Assembly (NCBI GenBank): GCA_014444615.1
Contig: PVXE01000008.1
Span: forward strand, 28,040 to 92,039
Length of the DNA stretch: 64,000 nucleotides
Source: Tagaea sp. CACIAM 22H2
Lineage (GTDB): Bacteria > Pseudomonadota > Alphaproteobacteria > CACIAM-22H2
Direction of reading: 5' to 3'
Shown here: piece after piece, positions 27,140 through 37,013 of the stretch
Layout of the letters: every line of letters begins with the position of its first letter
How positions within the stretch are numbered: the first letter of the stretch is position 1
The notes under the pieces: generated by a model
What the model was told of the DNA's origin: nothing
The model's database searches: none
The model's input: only the letters and a program-made list of their open reading frames with translations
Made by a program: the position numbers and the translations under genes

Positions 27140-27400
27140 CACCCGAACCGCCCGCGCATCGACGAAGATTTGCGCAAGGCGTGCGGGCGCGGGAACGAAT
27201 GATCGTTTTCGGGCATGCGCAGCAAACGGCCGCGCGAAATCGCGGCGACAAAAACGAGCGACGATGCCGCAAACGACGCGCCGCAAGCGTGTGGATCGCG
27301 GCCCGGCGAAACGCATTCACGCGCGGAATTTCGGCCGTTCGGCGCGGCGCCGAAACCGATTCGATCCCGCAAGCCGATGAAAGCGCAGAAAAATTCGCGC

Positions 27401-27844
27401 TCACCGCCCGCGCGGCGCGATCTTGGTTGTTTTCAAACGCGCGAGGAAGGCGGCTTTGTGCGTCGTGCGCCATTCCTCGAAATCCCACGGCGTATCGGAG
27501 GCGCGCAGCGCGCCGCTGCCGTCGGGCACATAGACCAGCGCTTGCAAGCGCTTGCCGTCGGCGCGTTCGACGACCCAGGATTCGGCGCGATAGCCCTTGC
27601 CTTCATAGGCGTCGAGCAGCGCCTTGGCTTCCGGCGTCACGTCCAGCGCCAGCACGCCCGGCGTCTTCGCGCGGCCATCAGCGACGACGACCGGGAAGGT
27701 CGCGCGTTCGGCCTTGCGCCGGCGCCAGCCAAGCAGCGTGGCGTCCTCCACGCGCTTGGGCGCCTTGCCGCCCAGCACCGCGCGGCGCACGGCGGGATCG
27801 ATCAGCGTGCCGTAGAAGAAGAACTTCAGCGAGGTTCCGGCCAT
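27401..27844 (-). CDS. Gamma-glutamylcyclotransferase-like (GGCT/AIG2) protein
   Basis: A 147-residue protein starting MAGTSLKFFFYGTLIDPAVR. The FFYGTL motif is the family substrate-binding loop and LLDAYEGKGY supplies the conserved catalytic glutamate of GGCT-fold enzymes. Such proteins cleave gamma-glutamyl amines or glutathione-derived peptides; the exact substrate is not evident. The gene starts 1 base after the pmm stop, so it is probably the last gene of the galU-ugd-pmm run. Confidence 0.82.
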   Translation of the reverse strand: MAGTSLKFFFYGTLIDPAVRRAVLGGKAPKRVEDATLLGWRRRKAERATFPVVVADGRAKTPGVLALDVTPEAKALLDAYEGKGYRAESWVVERADGKRLQALVYVPDGSGALRASDTPWDFEEWRTTHKAAFLARLKTTKIAPRGR

Positions 27845-27845
27845 A

Positions 27846-29246
27846 TCAATGTCCCGCCGCGGCATCTTGCGGCAGATCGACGCCGGATTTCGCGAGCTGC
27901 GCTTCGAGCGCGGCTTTGAGACGCGCGAGCCCGGCTTCGGTCTTCGACTCGCAGCGCGCGACCAGCACGTCTTGCGTGTTCGACGCGCGCAGCAGCCACC
28001 AGCCATCCGGCCCGTTGACGCGCACGCCGTCGACCGGGTTCACGTCCGCCCCTTCGGCGGCGAGGCGACCACGCACTTCCTCGACCACTTCGCGCTTGCG
28101 CGTTTCCGAGCACGGGAAACGCAGCTCCGGCGTGTTGATGACGGTCGGCAAACGATCGCGGATATCGGCGAGGCTGTCGGACGATTTCGCGAGAATCGCC
28201 AGCAGGCGCAGGCCCGCATACATCGCGTCGTCGAAACCGTACCAGCCATCGGCGAAGAAGATATGGCCCGACATTTCGCCCGCGAGCGGGGCGGCCGTTT
28301 CCGCCATCTTGGTCTTGATGATCGAATGGCCGGTCTTCCACATCAGCGGCTTGCCGCCCAGGCGCGCGATCTCGTCGAACAGCACCTGGCTCGCCTTCAC
28401 GTCGGCGATGATGGTCGAACCCGGCAAGCGCGCGAGGATTTCCGACGCCAGCACGGCGACGAGCTGGTCGCCCCACAGGATGCGGCCCTTGCCGTCGACC
28501 ACGCCGATGCGGTCGCCGTCGCCGTCGAAGGCGATGCCGAGATCCGCCTTCTTCGCCGCGACCGCGTCCTGCAACTGGACGAGGTTCTTGGCGACCGTCG
28601 GATCGGGATGATGGGCGGGGAAGCGCCCGTCGATTTCGGCGTTGAGCAGCGTATGCGTGCCGGGCAACTTTGCGCAGACATCGGCCATCGCTTGGCCCAT
28701 GGCGCCGTTGCCCGCATCCCACACGACGCTCAGCTTCTTGCCGTCCTTGGGATAGTCGCGCAGCAAGCGCGCAACGTAAGCCGCGCGCACATCGACGTCG
28801 CTGGCCTTGCCCTTGCCTTCGGCGACTTTGCCTTCGGCGCAGGCCTTGCCCATCGCCTGGATATCGGCGCCCCAGAACGAGGCTTTGCCGATCGTCATCT
28901 TGAAGCCGTTATAGTCGGCCGGGTTGTGGCTGCCGGTGATCATCACGCCGCCGTCGAGGCCCAGATCGCGCGCGGCGAAATAGAGCATCGGCGTGGGGCC
29001 GAGCCCCACCTTGCGTACGTCGAGGCCGCAATCGATCAAGCCGTCGATCACCTTGCCCGACAATTCGGGCGAGGACAGCCGCCCGTCCCAGCCGACGGCG
29101 ACGGTCTTGCCGCCCTTGGCGACGATCGCCGAGCCGAAGCCGCGACCGACCGCATAGGCATCGGCCGCCGACAAAGTTTTGCCGACGATCCCGCGCACAT
29201 CGTATTCGCGCAAGACCGTGGCTTCGAACGCGTGGCGGAAGGCCAT
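27846..29246 (-). CDS. Phosphomannomutase/phosphoglucomutase
   Basis: A 466-residue alpha-D-phosphohexomutase of the AlgC/ExoC type, interconverting hexose 1- and 6-phosphates for polysaccharide precursors. The phosphoserine loop is [17 protein letters not shown], the metal loop is [13 protein letters not shown], the sugar-binding loop is GEMSGHIFF and the phosphate-binding loop is near [11 protein letters not shown]. The start shares one base with the ugd stop (TGATG). Followed by a GGCT gene. Confidence 0.94.
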   Translation of the reverse strand: MAFRHAFEATVLREYDVRGIVGKTLSAADAYAVGRGFGSAIVAKGGKTVAVGWDGRLSSPELSGKVIDGLIDCGLDVRKVGLGPTPMLYFAARDLGLDGGVMITGSHNPADYNGFKMTIGKASFWGADIQAMGKACAEGKVAEGKGKASDVDVRAAYVARLLRDYPKDGKKLSVVWDAGNGAMGQAMADVCAKLPGTHTLLNAEIDGRFPAHHPDPTVAKNLVQLQDAVAAKKADLGIAFDGDGDRIGVVDGKGRILWGDQLVAVLASEILARLPGSTIIADVKASQVLFDEIARLGGKPLMWKTGHSIIKTKMAETAAPLAGEMSGHIFFADGWYGFDDAMYAGLRLLAILAKSSDSLADIRDRLPTVINTPELRFPCSETRKREVVEEVRGRLAAEGADVNPVDGVRVNGPDGWWLLRASNTQDVLVARCESKTEAGLARLKAALEAQLAKSGVDLPQDAAAGH

Positions 29247-30577
29247 CAGCCGGCCTCCGCGCCCGTGGCGGTCGCGGGGCGGCCGATCGACGTGTATTCG
29301 AACCCGGCGGCCTTCATGTCGGCCGGCGCATAGCAATTGCGCAGATCGACGATCACCGGCTTCTTCAGCAGCTTCTTCACGCGATCGAGCTGCAGCGCGC
29401 GGAACTCGTTCCACTCGGTGATGATGAGGGCGCAATCCGCCCCTTCCATCGCCGAATAGGCGTCCTTGGCGAGTTCGACGCCCGGCAGCATCGATTTGGC
29501 TTCGTGCATGCCTTCGGGATCGTAGGCGACGATCTTCGCACCCGCTTCCTGCAACGCGGGCAGGATGTCGAGCGACGGGCTGTCGCGCATATCGTCGGTG
29601 TTCGGCTTGAAGGTGAGACCCAGCACCGCGACCGTCTTGCCCTTCACCGACCCGCCGCACGCCGCGACGACGCGCGTGGCCATCGCCTTTTTGCGCTTGT
29701 CGTTGATGTCGACGACCGTTTCGATGATACGCAGCGGGCTGCCGTAATCCTGCGCGGTCTTGACCAGCGCCAGCGTGTCCTTCGGGAAGCACGAGCCGCC
29801 ATAGCCCGGGCCGGGATGCAGGAACTTCTTCCCGATGCGCCCGTCGAGGCCGATACCCTTGGCGACGTCGTGCACGTCGGCGCCGACCTTCTCGCACAGA
29901 TCGGCGATCTCGTTGATGAAGGTGATCTTGGCGGCAAGGAAGGTGTTCGCCGCGTATTTGATCAGCTCCGACGTTTCCAGCGACGTGAACACGATCGGCG
30001 TTTCGATGAGGTACAGCGGGCGATAGAGCTGGCGCATCACTTCGCGCGCGCGCTCGCTTTCAGCACCGATCACCACGCGGTCGGGGCGCATGAAATCGCC
30101 GATCGCCGCGCCCTCGCGCAGGAATTCCGGGTTCGACGCCACGTCGAATTGCGCGTCGGGGCGCACCGCCTTGATGCGGCGCTGGACTTCGCGGCCCGTG
30201 CCCACCGGCACGGTCGACTTCGTCACGATAACGGCGTAGCCGGTCAACGCGCGGCCGATTTCCTCGGCGGCGGCGTAGACATAGGAAAGATCCGCATGCC
30301 CGTCGCCGCGGCGCGACGGCGTACCCACCGCGATGAAGATCGCGTCTGCCCCCGGCACGGCCTTGGCGAGATCGGTCGTGAAATGCAGGCGGCCCGCCTT
30401 CACGTTCGTCTCGACCAGCTTGTCGAGGCCGGGTTCGAAGATCGGAATGCCGCCCTTGTTCAGGCGGTCGATCTTGCCGGCGTCCTTGTCGACGCAGGTG
30501 ACGTCGACGCCGAATTCGGAAAAGCACGCCCCGGTCACCAGGCCCACATAGCCGGTACCGACCATCACGATGCGCAT
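29246..30577 (-). CDS. ugd: UDP-glucose 6-dehydrogenase
   Basis: A 443-residue enzyme oxidising UDP-glucose to UDP-glucuronate with two NAD. The N-terminal Rossmann motif is [19 protein letters not shown], and the catalytic cysteine is in [15 protein letters not shown]. The product supplies exopolysaccharide, LPS or capsule synthesis. A GGAG ribosome site lies about 9 bases upstream. galU, which makes its substrate, is just upstream. Confidence 0.96.
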   Translation of the reverse strand: MRIVMVGTGYVGLVTGACFSEFGVDVTCVDKDAGKIDRLNKGGIPIFEPGLDKLVETNVKAGRLHFTTDLAKAVPGADAIFIAVGTPSRRGDGHADLSYVYAAAEEIGRALTGYAVIVTKSTVPVGTGREVQRRIKAVRPDAQFDVASNPEFLREGAAIGDFMRPDRVVIGAESERAREVMRQLYRPLYLIETPIVFTSLETSELIKYAANTFLAAKITFINEIADLCEKVGADVHDVAKGIGLDGRIGKKFLHPGPGYGGSCFPKDTLALVKTAQDYGSPLRIIETVVDINDKRKKAMATRVVAACGGSVKGKTVAVLGLTFKPNTDDMRDSPSLDILPALQEAGAKIVAYDPEGMHEAKSMLPGVELAKDAYSAMEGADCALIITEWNEFRALQLDRVKKLLKKPVIVDLRNCYAPADMKAAGFEYTSIGRPATATGAEAG

Positions 30578-30665
30578 AGGAAGAATCTCCAGGAGGAAGC
30601 GGAGGCCCGGCGCTTCTACAAGCCGGGCCGGATCAAGTCGAGAGGGGTATTAACCCCCTGTAATA

Positions 30666-31532
30666 TCAGGAGTAACGCTTCACGACTTCACGGGCAGCGG
30701 GGCCCAGATCGGCGCGTTCCAGGGCAAACGCGATCTGCGCTTCGAAGAAGCCGATCTTGTCGCCGCAATCGAAACGCTGGCCTTCGAAGCGATAGCCGTG
30801 GAACGGCGACTGGCCGATCAGCGGAATCAGCGAGTCCGTCAGCTGGATTTCGCCGCCGGCCCCCTTCTTCTTCTTGTCGAGATGGTCGAACACGGCGGGC
30901 TCCAGGATGTAGCGCCCGATGACCGCGAGGTTCGACGGCGCTTCGTCCGGCTTCGGCTTTTCGACCAGCCCGCGCACCTGCACGAGACGGCCGTCGTCGC
31001 GGCCCGGCGACAGAATGCCGTAGCGGCTGGTATGCGCCTTGGGCACTTCCATCGCCGCGACGATATTGCCGCGCACTTCGGGATAGATGTCGATCATCTG
31101 CTTCAAGCACGGCGTCTTGGACAGAATCAGATCGTCGGCCAGCAGCACGGCAAAAGGCTCGTTGCCTACCAGATCGCGGGCACACCACACCGCGTGGCCC
31201 AGGCCCAGCGGCGCTTGCTGGCGCGTATACGCCACATCGCCCGGCGGCGGCAGCCATTCGCGCAGCGTCGCGAGCTCGGCGGTCTTGCCGCGCGTCTCCA
31301 GCGTGTTCTCCAGCTCGAACGAGTGATCGAAATGGTCTTCGATCGTCGTCTTGTCGCGGCCGGTGACGAAGATCAGCTGTTCGATGCCGGCGGCGCGCGC
31401 TTCTTCGACCGCGTATTGGATCAGCGGTTTGTCGACGACCGGCAGCATTTCTTTCGGCATCGCCTTGGTCGCGGGCAGGAAGCGCGTGCCCAGACCGCCG
31501 ACCGGAAAAATCGCCTTACGTACGCGCGCCAT
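30666..31532 (-). CDS. galU: UTP-glucose-1-phosphate uridylyltransferase
   Basis: A 288-residue nucleotidyltransferase making UDP-glucose. The signature KAIFPVGGLGTRFLPATKAM is the nucleotide-binding loop and LADDLIL contains the metal-binding aspartate; EKPKPDEAPSNLAVIGRYIL is also family specific. The ATG chosen matches the family N-terminus. It heads the galU-ugd-pmm precursor run with an 88-base gap before ugd. Confidence 0.96.
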   Translation of the reverse strand: MARVRKAIFPVGGLGTRFLPATKAMPKEMLPVVDKPLIQYAVEEARAAGIEQLIFVTGRDKTTIEDHFDHSFELENTLETRGKTAELATLREWLPPPGDVAYTRQQAPLGLGHAVWCARDLVGNEPFAVLLADDLILSKTPCLKQMIDIYPEVRGNIVAAMEVPKAHTSRYGILSPGRDDGRLVQVRGLVEKPKPDEAPSNLAVIGRYILEPAVFDHLDKKKKGAGGEIQLTDSLIPLIGQSPFHGYRFEGQRFDCGDKIGFFEAQIAFALERADLGPAAREVVKRYS

Positions 31533-31559
31533 CGTCACTCGTCCCGTTGGAAATAAAGG

Positions 31560-31586
31560 GGTTCGCGCCGCAATAACGCGCGAACC
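31560..31586 (-). terminator. Hairpin between the J-domain gene and galU
   Basis: GGTTCGCGC and GCGCGAACC are perfect 9-bp arms with a 9-base loop, and on the minus strand CCCTTTATTTCC follows. This is a moderately good terminator for the J-domain gene transcript, just before galU. Confidence 0.5.
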
Positions 31587-31636
31587 GGGCCGGTCATGCC
31601 ATAGGCGGCCGCAGGTCGCAAGTTCCGGTCTTGTTC

Positions 31637-32338
31637 CTATTCGCCGAGCAGAACCGTCTTCGCCTGATTGATCTTGGCGGCGAGGTAATCCGACCCGCCA
31701 TGGTCCGGATGGACCTTCAGCATCAAGCGGCGATGGGCGGCTTTGATCTCCTCGACCGAGGCGGTCTCGGCCACGCCCAGCAGCCTTGCGGCTTCGGCGC
31801 GCGACATCGGACCTTCGCCGGCGGGCGCCGCGGAGGGCGCCTCCCCGCCGCCGCGCCATTCGGGATGGACCCGGTCGAGATAGGCTTCGAGCAATTGCGC
31901 CCCCTCGCCGTCTTCGATGCGCAGCGTGCCGAGCAGATCGGCCAAAGAATTCGGTTCGAGTTCGGAAAGGCGCTTGCCGCGATAGCTTCCCTGCAGCACC
32001 AGCCCGTCGAGCGCGCCCGTCGCGTGGTCGAGCTCCATGCGCAACCATGTACTCTCGACGCCCGAGCTCGCCTCGGGATCGGGGGCGCCGGCATTGCGGC
32101 CGATCTTCCACGAAGTGAACCAGCGCGCGAGCTGCGGCCCGTACATCGACCCGATCGCCAACGCGGACCACAAGCGCCCGGTCAGCAACAGCCACAATCC
32201 CGCGATGCCGCCCAACACGGCGCCGCCGATTTTGGCACCCTTCACCACATTCGCGGGCTTGGCGTTGACCAAACCTTTAACGATCTGCCACAGAGCGAAC
32301 GCCAGGATCGTGCCGACGATGAGGTAGATCAGAAACAT
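31637..32338 (-). CDS. Membrane-anchored J-domain protein
   Basis: A 233-residue protein with two N-terminal hydrophobic segments (about residues 1-20 and 38-65) and a C-terminal J domain in which the HPD motif is LKVHPDHGGSDY. This inverted layout (membrane first, J domain last) is like alphaproteobacterial relatives of mitochondrial Pam18/TIM14 and of DjlA-type co-chaperones, which stimulate DnaK at the membrane. It starts 4 bases upstream of the VWA gene's stop region and is co-directional with it. Confidence 0.82.
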   Translation of the reverse strand: MFLIYLIVGTILAFALWQIVKGLVNAKPANVVKGAKIGGAVLGGIAGLWLLLTGRLWSALAIGSMYGPQLARWFTSWKIGRNAGAPDPEASSGVESTWLRMELDHATGALDGLVLQGSYRGKRLSELEPNSLADLLGTLRIEDGEGAQLLEAYLDRVHPEWRGGGEAPSAAPAGEGPMSRAEAARLLGVAETASVEEIKAAHRRLMLKVHPDHGGSDYLAAKINQAKTVLLGE

Positions 32339-32342
32339 CGCG

Positions 32343-33050
32343 CTATCTTACCTGACGCGCGAGCAACGCGACCGCCCCGCCTTTGCGCGCCGACATATCC
32401 GCCAGCGCCTTGCGCCCGCCCGCCGCGAAGGCCGCGACGGCGGCCAGCAGATCGCGCAGCGCATCGGCCGCGTTCGCGTCGAACGGGCAATAGGCGCCGC
32501 CCGACAAGCGCGCAATGGCTTCGAGGGCGCCGCGCGCCAGCGGATCGCCACCTTCGTGGAACACGAAAACCGGCGTGCCGAGCAAACCCAACTCGCCCGC
32601 GTATTTGGCGAGCGCGTCGGGGTTTTCCTCGACAGCGTCACCAACGAACACCAGTGCGGCGACCTTCGCGCGCCGTGTCTCCGCGATGCCGTGGCGAAGC
32701 ACATTGCCGATCTGGGTTTCACCGGGGGCGCAACGCACGGTGCGCATGCGCGCGACCAGCGCCGTCGCGTCCGCCACGAAGGGCCCGGCCTGAAAATCCG
32801 CGAGCCCGCCGTAATGGACGAGTTGCACGTCCAAACCGCCCAGATCCTTGGCGGCCAGGAACATCTCGCTTTGCAGCTTGCCGGCACGCTCCCACATCGG
32901 CTCGCGGCTGGCCGTTGCGTCCAGCGCGAAGATCAAACGCCCGCGCCGCGCGGCCGCAGGGCCGGGCGCGACGGGCAGCGATTTCACCTTGTCGAGAAAC
33001 GCCGCGATATCCTTGCGGTTCGACTTGGCGGGGAGGTTCGGGCCGGACAT
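32343..33050 (-). CDS. VWA domain protein
   Basis: A 235-residue protein whose bulk is a von Willebrand A fold. The MIDAS-like motif is FALDATASREPMW (D-x-T-x-S, a variant of D-x-S-x-S), with VFVGDAVEENPD further on. Homologous proteins in alphaproteobacteria are annotated as VWA proteins without known function, sometimes near tellurite or ATPase genes. No signal peptide. It lies between mipZ and the J-domain gene on one strand. Confidence 0.75.
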   Translation of the reverse strand: MSGPNLPAKSNRKDIAAFLDKVKSLPVAPGPAAARRGRLIFALDATASREPMWERAGKLQSEMFLAAKDLGGLDVQLVHYGGLADFQAGPFVADATALVARMRTVRCAPGETQIGNVLRHGIAETRRAKVAALVFVGDAVEENPDALAKYAGELGLLGTPVFVFHEGGDPLARGALEAIARLSGGAYCPFDANAADALRDLLAAVAAFAAGGRKALADMSARKGGAVALLARQVR

Positions 33051-33082
33051 GACCCGATTGAAATAGGTTTGTCCGGCGCCGT

Positions 33083-34021
33083 CTACAACGCCGTCGGCGG
33101 CGGCGCGGGTTCGGGCGCCTCGCGCACGCCCACGGCGTGGAGAATGGCGCGAATCTCCTGGCGCCCGGCGATATGGCTCATCGTCAGCGGGGTGACGATG
33201 CCGCGCTCGCGCAGATCGAGCAGCGTCAGCCCCGCAAGGAACAATTCGCGGAACACCACGCGGTCGCCCAGCCCCGCCGCTTGGCGGAAGCCGAAGCGCT
33301 TGGCGAGTGCATCCAGCGCCTGGGTCATGTTCTTCTTGTTGCGCGCCTCGACTGAAGCGAGGCGGTTGCGCAGTACAAGCCAATCGATGGATTTGCCGTC
33401 GCGCTTGGCGCGCACTTTCTTCTGGTCCCACACCATCGCCGAATAGGCCGAGGGGCAGATGATCTTCAGCGTCACCGGCTCGACCTTCGCGATCAGATCG
33501 AGATCGATGAAGCTGTCGTTCATCGGCGTGACCAGCGTATCCGCATAGCTATGCGCCACACGACTCAGGGTCTGGTCGGAGCCGGGCGTGTCGATCACAA
33601 CCACGTCGTGCCCCGACACGAGCTCGCCCAATGCCGCCTCGAAACGCTGCGTTTCGTCCGCCACCGCTTCCGACGGGGCAAGCTTCGAGCGCGTGACCAG
33701 CCGATGGTCGGGCAGCGGCAAAGGCAGTTTCAGGCGCTCCATCGTCTGGGCGCGATTTTCGAGATAGCGGGTCAAGGTCGCCTGGCGGGAATCGACGTCG
33801 ATCGATCCGACCTTCAGGCCCTCGCGCAGCAAGCCGACGACCAGATGCATCGCCACGGTCGACTTGCCGGACCCGCCTTTTTCGTTGCCCAGTACGATGA
33901 TCCGCGCCCGTTGCTGCGCTGCGGGGGCGGTGTCAAAATTCGCGGCCGAGGCGCCGTGCGGGCCCGAATCGGGGTCTGCGGCGCCGAACAAGCCCGTTTG
34001 GCCGGTCGAATCGGAGATCAT
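33083..34021 (-). CDS. mipZ: Division-plane positioning ATPase MipZ
   Basis: A 312-residue ParA/MinD-superfamily ATPase. The deviant Walker A is GNEKGGSGKST (about residues 45-55), and LRNRLASVEARNKKNM, TPMNDSFIDLDLI and FRELFLAGLTLLDL match the MipZ signature. In Caulobacter MipZ forms a polar gradient with ParB and blocks FtsZ away from mid-cell. Here there is an extra unstructured N-terminus of about 38 residues; the start is uncertain because several in-frame ATGs exist. It is divergent from the pentapeptide gene over about 100 bases. Confidence 0.93.
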   Translation of the reverse strand: MISDSTGQTGLFGAADPDSGPHGASAANFDTAPAAQQRARIIVLGNEKGGSGKSTVAMHLVVGLLREGLKVGSIDVDSRQATLTRYLENRAQTMERLKLPLPLPDHRLVTRSKLAPSEAVADETQRFEAALGELVSGHDVVVIDTPGSDQTLSRVAHSYADTLVTPMNDSFIDLDLIAKVEPVTLKIICPSAYSAMVWDQKKVRAKRDGKSIDWLVLRNRLASVEARNKKNMTQALDALAKRFGFRQAAGLGDRVVFRELFLAGLTLLDLRERGIVTPLTMSHIAGRQEIRAILHAVGVREAPEPAPPPTAL

Positions 34022-34122
34022 GCACCATTTTACCCCGAACGCCTGCCGTGACCCGGCTTGAAAATTTTGCGGCGAGGCGTGCGCGATTCGCGGACCCCTG
34101 CTAAACATATGCGTCGAAACAA

Positions 34123-35379
34123 ATGACTCAGCCTCAAACATCCGGCTCCGCCGCCGCCGCCACGTTCCGCCTGCGTCAGGTCGCGGAACGCCATTGGGCC
34201 TATATCTTCGGCAAATCCGGCGGTCAGCGCGCCGACAGCCGTAAGCAGAACTTCGCCTTCGCGACGCTATCGGGGGGCAATCTCTCCTCGGCCATCCTGT
34301 CGAGTTCGAACTTTTCGAACTGCACGCTGACCGATTGCGACTTCTCGATGGCGGATCTGTTCGCCTGCGACTTTTCGGGTGCCGATCTGACGCGCAGCGT
34401 GTTCCGCAAGGCCGATCTGCGCGCTGCGTCCTTCGTGCGCGCCAAACTGCGCGGTGCCGATCTGTCGGGCTGCGATTTGCGCCCCGGCCAGATCGTCGAT
34501 TGGGCGGGCCTGCAGTCCGACACCAAAGAACGCGCCGCGAGTTTCGAAAACGCGGACATGGAGACGGCGGCGCTCGACTCCACCGACATGTCCTTCGCGA
34601 ATATGGCGGGCGCGTCGCTGAAAAGTGCGTCGTTGGCGGGTGCGACGTTGTTCTGCGCGAATTTGCGCGGCGCGGATTTGACCGGCGTGAAACTCGACGG
34701 CGCCAAGCTGAAAGGCGCCATGCTCACCGGCGCCAAGCTCAACGGCGCTTCGTTGCGCAACGCCGATCTATCGGGCGTCGATCTGCGCAACGTCGAAATG
34801 AACAACGTGCAGATGGCCGGCGCCAAGCTGGAAGGCACGATCTACGCCGATCCGCCGGCGGGCGCCAATTTGCCCGCGCGCTACAAGGAACAGATCGAGC
34901 AGCACGCGCTGTGGGTGAAAACCAACGGCAAGGAAGGTGCCCGCGCCGAATTCGGCGGCCAGGACCTGTCCGACGTCGATTTCGGCGGTTGCGAGTTGTC
35001 CGGCGCCAAATTCGACGGCGCGATTTTGAGCCGCAGCCGCTTCGTCGCCGCCACACTCAAGCTTGCCTCGTTCCTGTCCGTGCGCGCGGAGAAGTCGGAT
35101 TTCTCCGACGCCAATATCTCGGGTGCGCAGATGCTCGGCGCGCGGCTGGAAGGCGCTTTGTTCGGCGGTTCCATCGGTCATCCGATGGAGATCATCGCCC
35201 CCGACGGCACGCCCACCGGGCGGCGCATGACCACCAGTCTCAGCAAGGCGTCGCTGATCGGGGCCGATCTGCGCGGCGCGGATCTGCGCGAGGCGGATTT
35301 CAGGGGCGCCGATCTGCGCGGCGCCAATCTCGCCGGCGCCTATGTCGACGGCGCGCTATTCGAGGGCACGCAACGCTGA
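34123..35379 (+). CDS. Pentapeptide-repeat protein
   Basis: A 418-residue protein with two long blocks of A(D/N)Lxx repeats (about residues 45-110 and 145-235) and further blocks at about 285-330 and 370-415, such as ADLRGADLREADFRGADLRG. These fold into a right-handed quadrilateral beta helix. A non-repeat insert with YKEQIEQHALWVKTNGKEGA separates two of the blocks. Function is unknown; DNA mimicry as in gyrase-protecting Qnr proteins is one role of the fold but nothing specific shows it here. The stop shares a base with the next gene. Confidence 0.88.
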   Translation: MTQPQTSGSAAAATFRLRQVAERHWAYIFGKSGGQRADSRKQNFAFATLSGGNLSSAILSSSNFSNCTLTDCDFSMADLFACDFSGADLTRSVFRKADLRAASFVRAKLRGADLSGCDLRPGQIVDWAGLQSDTKERAASFENADMETAALDSTDMSFANMAGASLKSASLAGATLFCANLRGADLTGVKLDGAKLKGAMLTGAKLNGASLRNADLSGVDLRNVEMNNVQMAGAKLEGTIYADPPAGANLPARYKEQIEQHALWVKTNGKEGARAEFGGQDLSDVDFGGCELSGAKFDGAILSRSRFVAATLKLASFLSVRAEKSDFSDANISGAQMLGARLEGALFGGSIGHPMEIIAPDGTPTGRRMTTSLSKASLIGADLRGADLREADFRGADLRGANLAGAYVDGALFEGTQR

Positions 35380-37013
35380 TGTTGCCCAGCGCCGACAGCT
35401 ACGAACAGCTGCTGGCCAAGTTCCGCTGGGCGCTCCCCGAACGCTTCAATATCGGCGTCGATGTCTGCGACCGTCAGGACGCGGCCAAGCCCGCGCTCCT
35501 GTTCGACGACGATGCGGGCCGCGTGCGCGTCATCAAGTTCGGTGAGTTGCGCGCCCTCACCAACCGTTTCGCCAACGCGCTGGGCGCGTTGGGCCTTGTG
35601 CGCGGCGATCGCGTCGGCATCCTGCTGCAGCAAAGCCCCGAAACGGCGGTTGCACATATCGCTGCGTATAAAGCCGGCTTGATCGCCGTGCCGTTGTTCG
35701 TGCTGTTCGGCGAGGACGCGCTGGAATACCGGCTGGGCGATTGCGGGGCGGCGTGCGTCGTCACCGATCTTGCGCAATTGCCGAAGCTGCTGGCGATCCG
35801 CGACCGCCTGCCCGCTTTGCGCGCGATCGTCGTCGTCGACGGCAAGGGTGTCGACGCCACGCATGATTTCCAGACGCTGCTCGACAAGGCGTCGGACGAT
35901 TTCGCGCCGGTCGATACGGCGGCGGACGATCCGGCGCTCATCATCTACACCTCCGGCACCACGGGAAATCCCAAGGGCGCCCTGCACGCGCATCGCGTGC
36001 TGCTCGGCCATCTGCCGGGCGTTGAGATGCCGCAGGATCTATTTCCGCAGCCGGGCGATCTGTTCTGGACGCCCGCCGATTGGGCATGGATCGGCGGCTT
36101 GCTCGACGTGCTGCTGCCCTCGCTGCATCACGGCGTGCCCGTACTCGCCAAACGTCTGCGCAAATTCGAACCCGACGCCGCCTATGCGCTGATGGCGCGG
36201 CACAAGGTGCGCAACGTGTTCTTTCCGCCGACGGCATTGAAACTGATGCGCGGCGCCCCCGTGCCGCCCGCGCATGGGGCGGCGCTACGCTCCATCGGCT
36301 CGGGCGGCGAAACGCTGGGCGAAGAATTGCTCGATTGGGGCCGCGATACCTTCGGCGTGACGATCAACGAATTCTACGGCCAGACCGAATGCAATCTGGT
36401 CGTCGCCAATTGCAGCCGACTTTATCCCGTGCGCGCGGGATTCATGGGCCGCGCGGCCGCCGGGCATCGCGTGGCGATCATCGACGAGGACGGCAACGAG
36501 CTTCCCGACGGCGAGACGGGCGAGATCGCGGTGCGCCGCCCCGACCCGGTGATGTTTCTCGGCTATTGGAACAACGAACGCGCAACGCGCGAGAAATTCG
36601 CCGGCGACTGGCTGAAGACCGGCGATCGCGGCCGGCGCGATGGGCAAGGTTATTTCAAATATGTCGGCCGGGCGGACGACGTGATCACGTCGGCCGGCTA
36701 TCGCATCGGCCCGGCGGAGATCGAGGATTGCCTGATCCGCCATCCGGCCGTCGGCATGGCCGCCGTGATCGGCGTGCCCGATCCGATCCGCACCGAAGCG
36801 ATCAAAGCCTTTATCGTCGCCAAACCGGGGATAACGCCGGGCGACGATTTGGTGCGCGACCTGCAGGCGCATGTGCGCACGCGATTGGCCGCGCACGAAT
36901 ACCCGCGCGAAATCGAATTCGTGTCCGAATTGCCGATGACGGCGACGGGCAAGATCGTGCGCCGGGAACTGAAACGCCGCGAAGCGGAAAAACGCGAAGG
37001 GAAGACGCCATGA
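35379..37013 (+). CDS. AMP-dependent acyl-CoA synthetase
   Basis: A 544-residue adenylate-forming ligase. The P-loop-like motif is IYTSGTTGNPKGALH, motif A5 is NEFYGQTECNLV, the hinge is WLKTGDRGRRDGQGYFKYVG, and the C-terminal catalytic lysine is in PMTATGKIVRREL. It resembles medium-chain or acetyl-CoA synthetase-like enzymes (YtcI/MACS group). The carboxylate is not known. The start is in TGATG overlap with the pentapeptide gene. Confidence 0.9.
   Translation: MLPSADSYEQLLAKFRWALPERFNIGVDVCDRQDAAKPALLFDDDAGRVRVIKFGELRALTNRFANALGALGLVRGDRVGILLQQSPETAVAHIAAYKAGLIAVPLFVLFGEDALEYRLGDCGAACVVTDLAQLPKLLAIRDRLPALRAIVVVDGKGVDATHDFQTLLDKASDDFAPVDTAADDPALIIYTSGTTGNPKGALHAHRVLLGHLPGVEMPQDLFPQPGDLFWTPADWAWIGGLLDVLLPSLHHGVPVLAKRLRKFEPDAAYALMARHKVRNVFFPPTALKLMRGAPVPPAHGAALRSIGSGGETLGEELLDWGRDTFGVTINEFYGQTECNLVVANCSRLYPVRAGFMGRAAAGHRVAIIDEDGNELPDGETGEIAVRRPDPVMFLGYWNNERATREKFAGDWLKTGDRGRRDGQGYFKYVGRADDVITSAGYRIGPAEIEDCLIRHPAVGMAAVIGVPDPIRTEAIKAFIVAKPGITPGDDLVRDLQAHVRTRLAAHEYPREIEFVSELPMTATGKIVRRELKRREAEKREGKTP

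Noticed and set aside
22546..27400. Prophage or insertion sequence origin of the cassette region
   Set aside because: No integrase, transposase, terminal inverted repeats, attachment site or phage structural genes were seen; the duplicated edges are host sequence (leuA terminator).
27087..28611. Several Arg-rich plus-strand frames across 27.1-28.6 kb
   Set aside because: They lie antisense to the GGCT and pmm genes or in the gap, with no domain and no start context.
34335..35378. Arg-rich reading frame inside the pentapeptide gene leading into the acyl-CoA synthetase
   Set aside because: Sequence is a frame-shifted shadow of the repeat gene; the synthetase starts at 35379.
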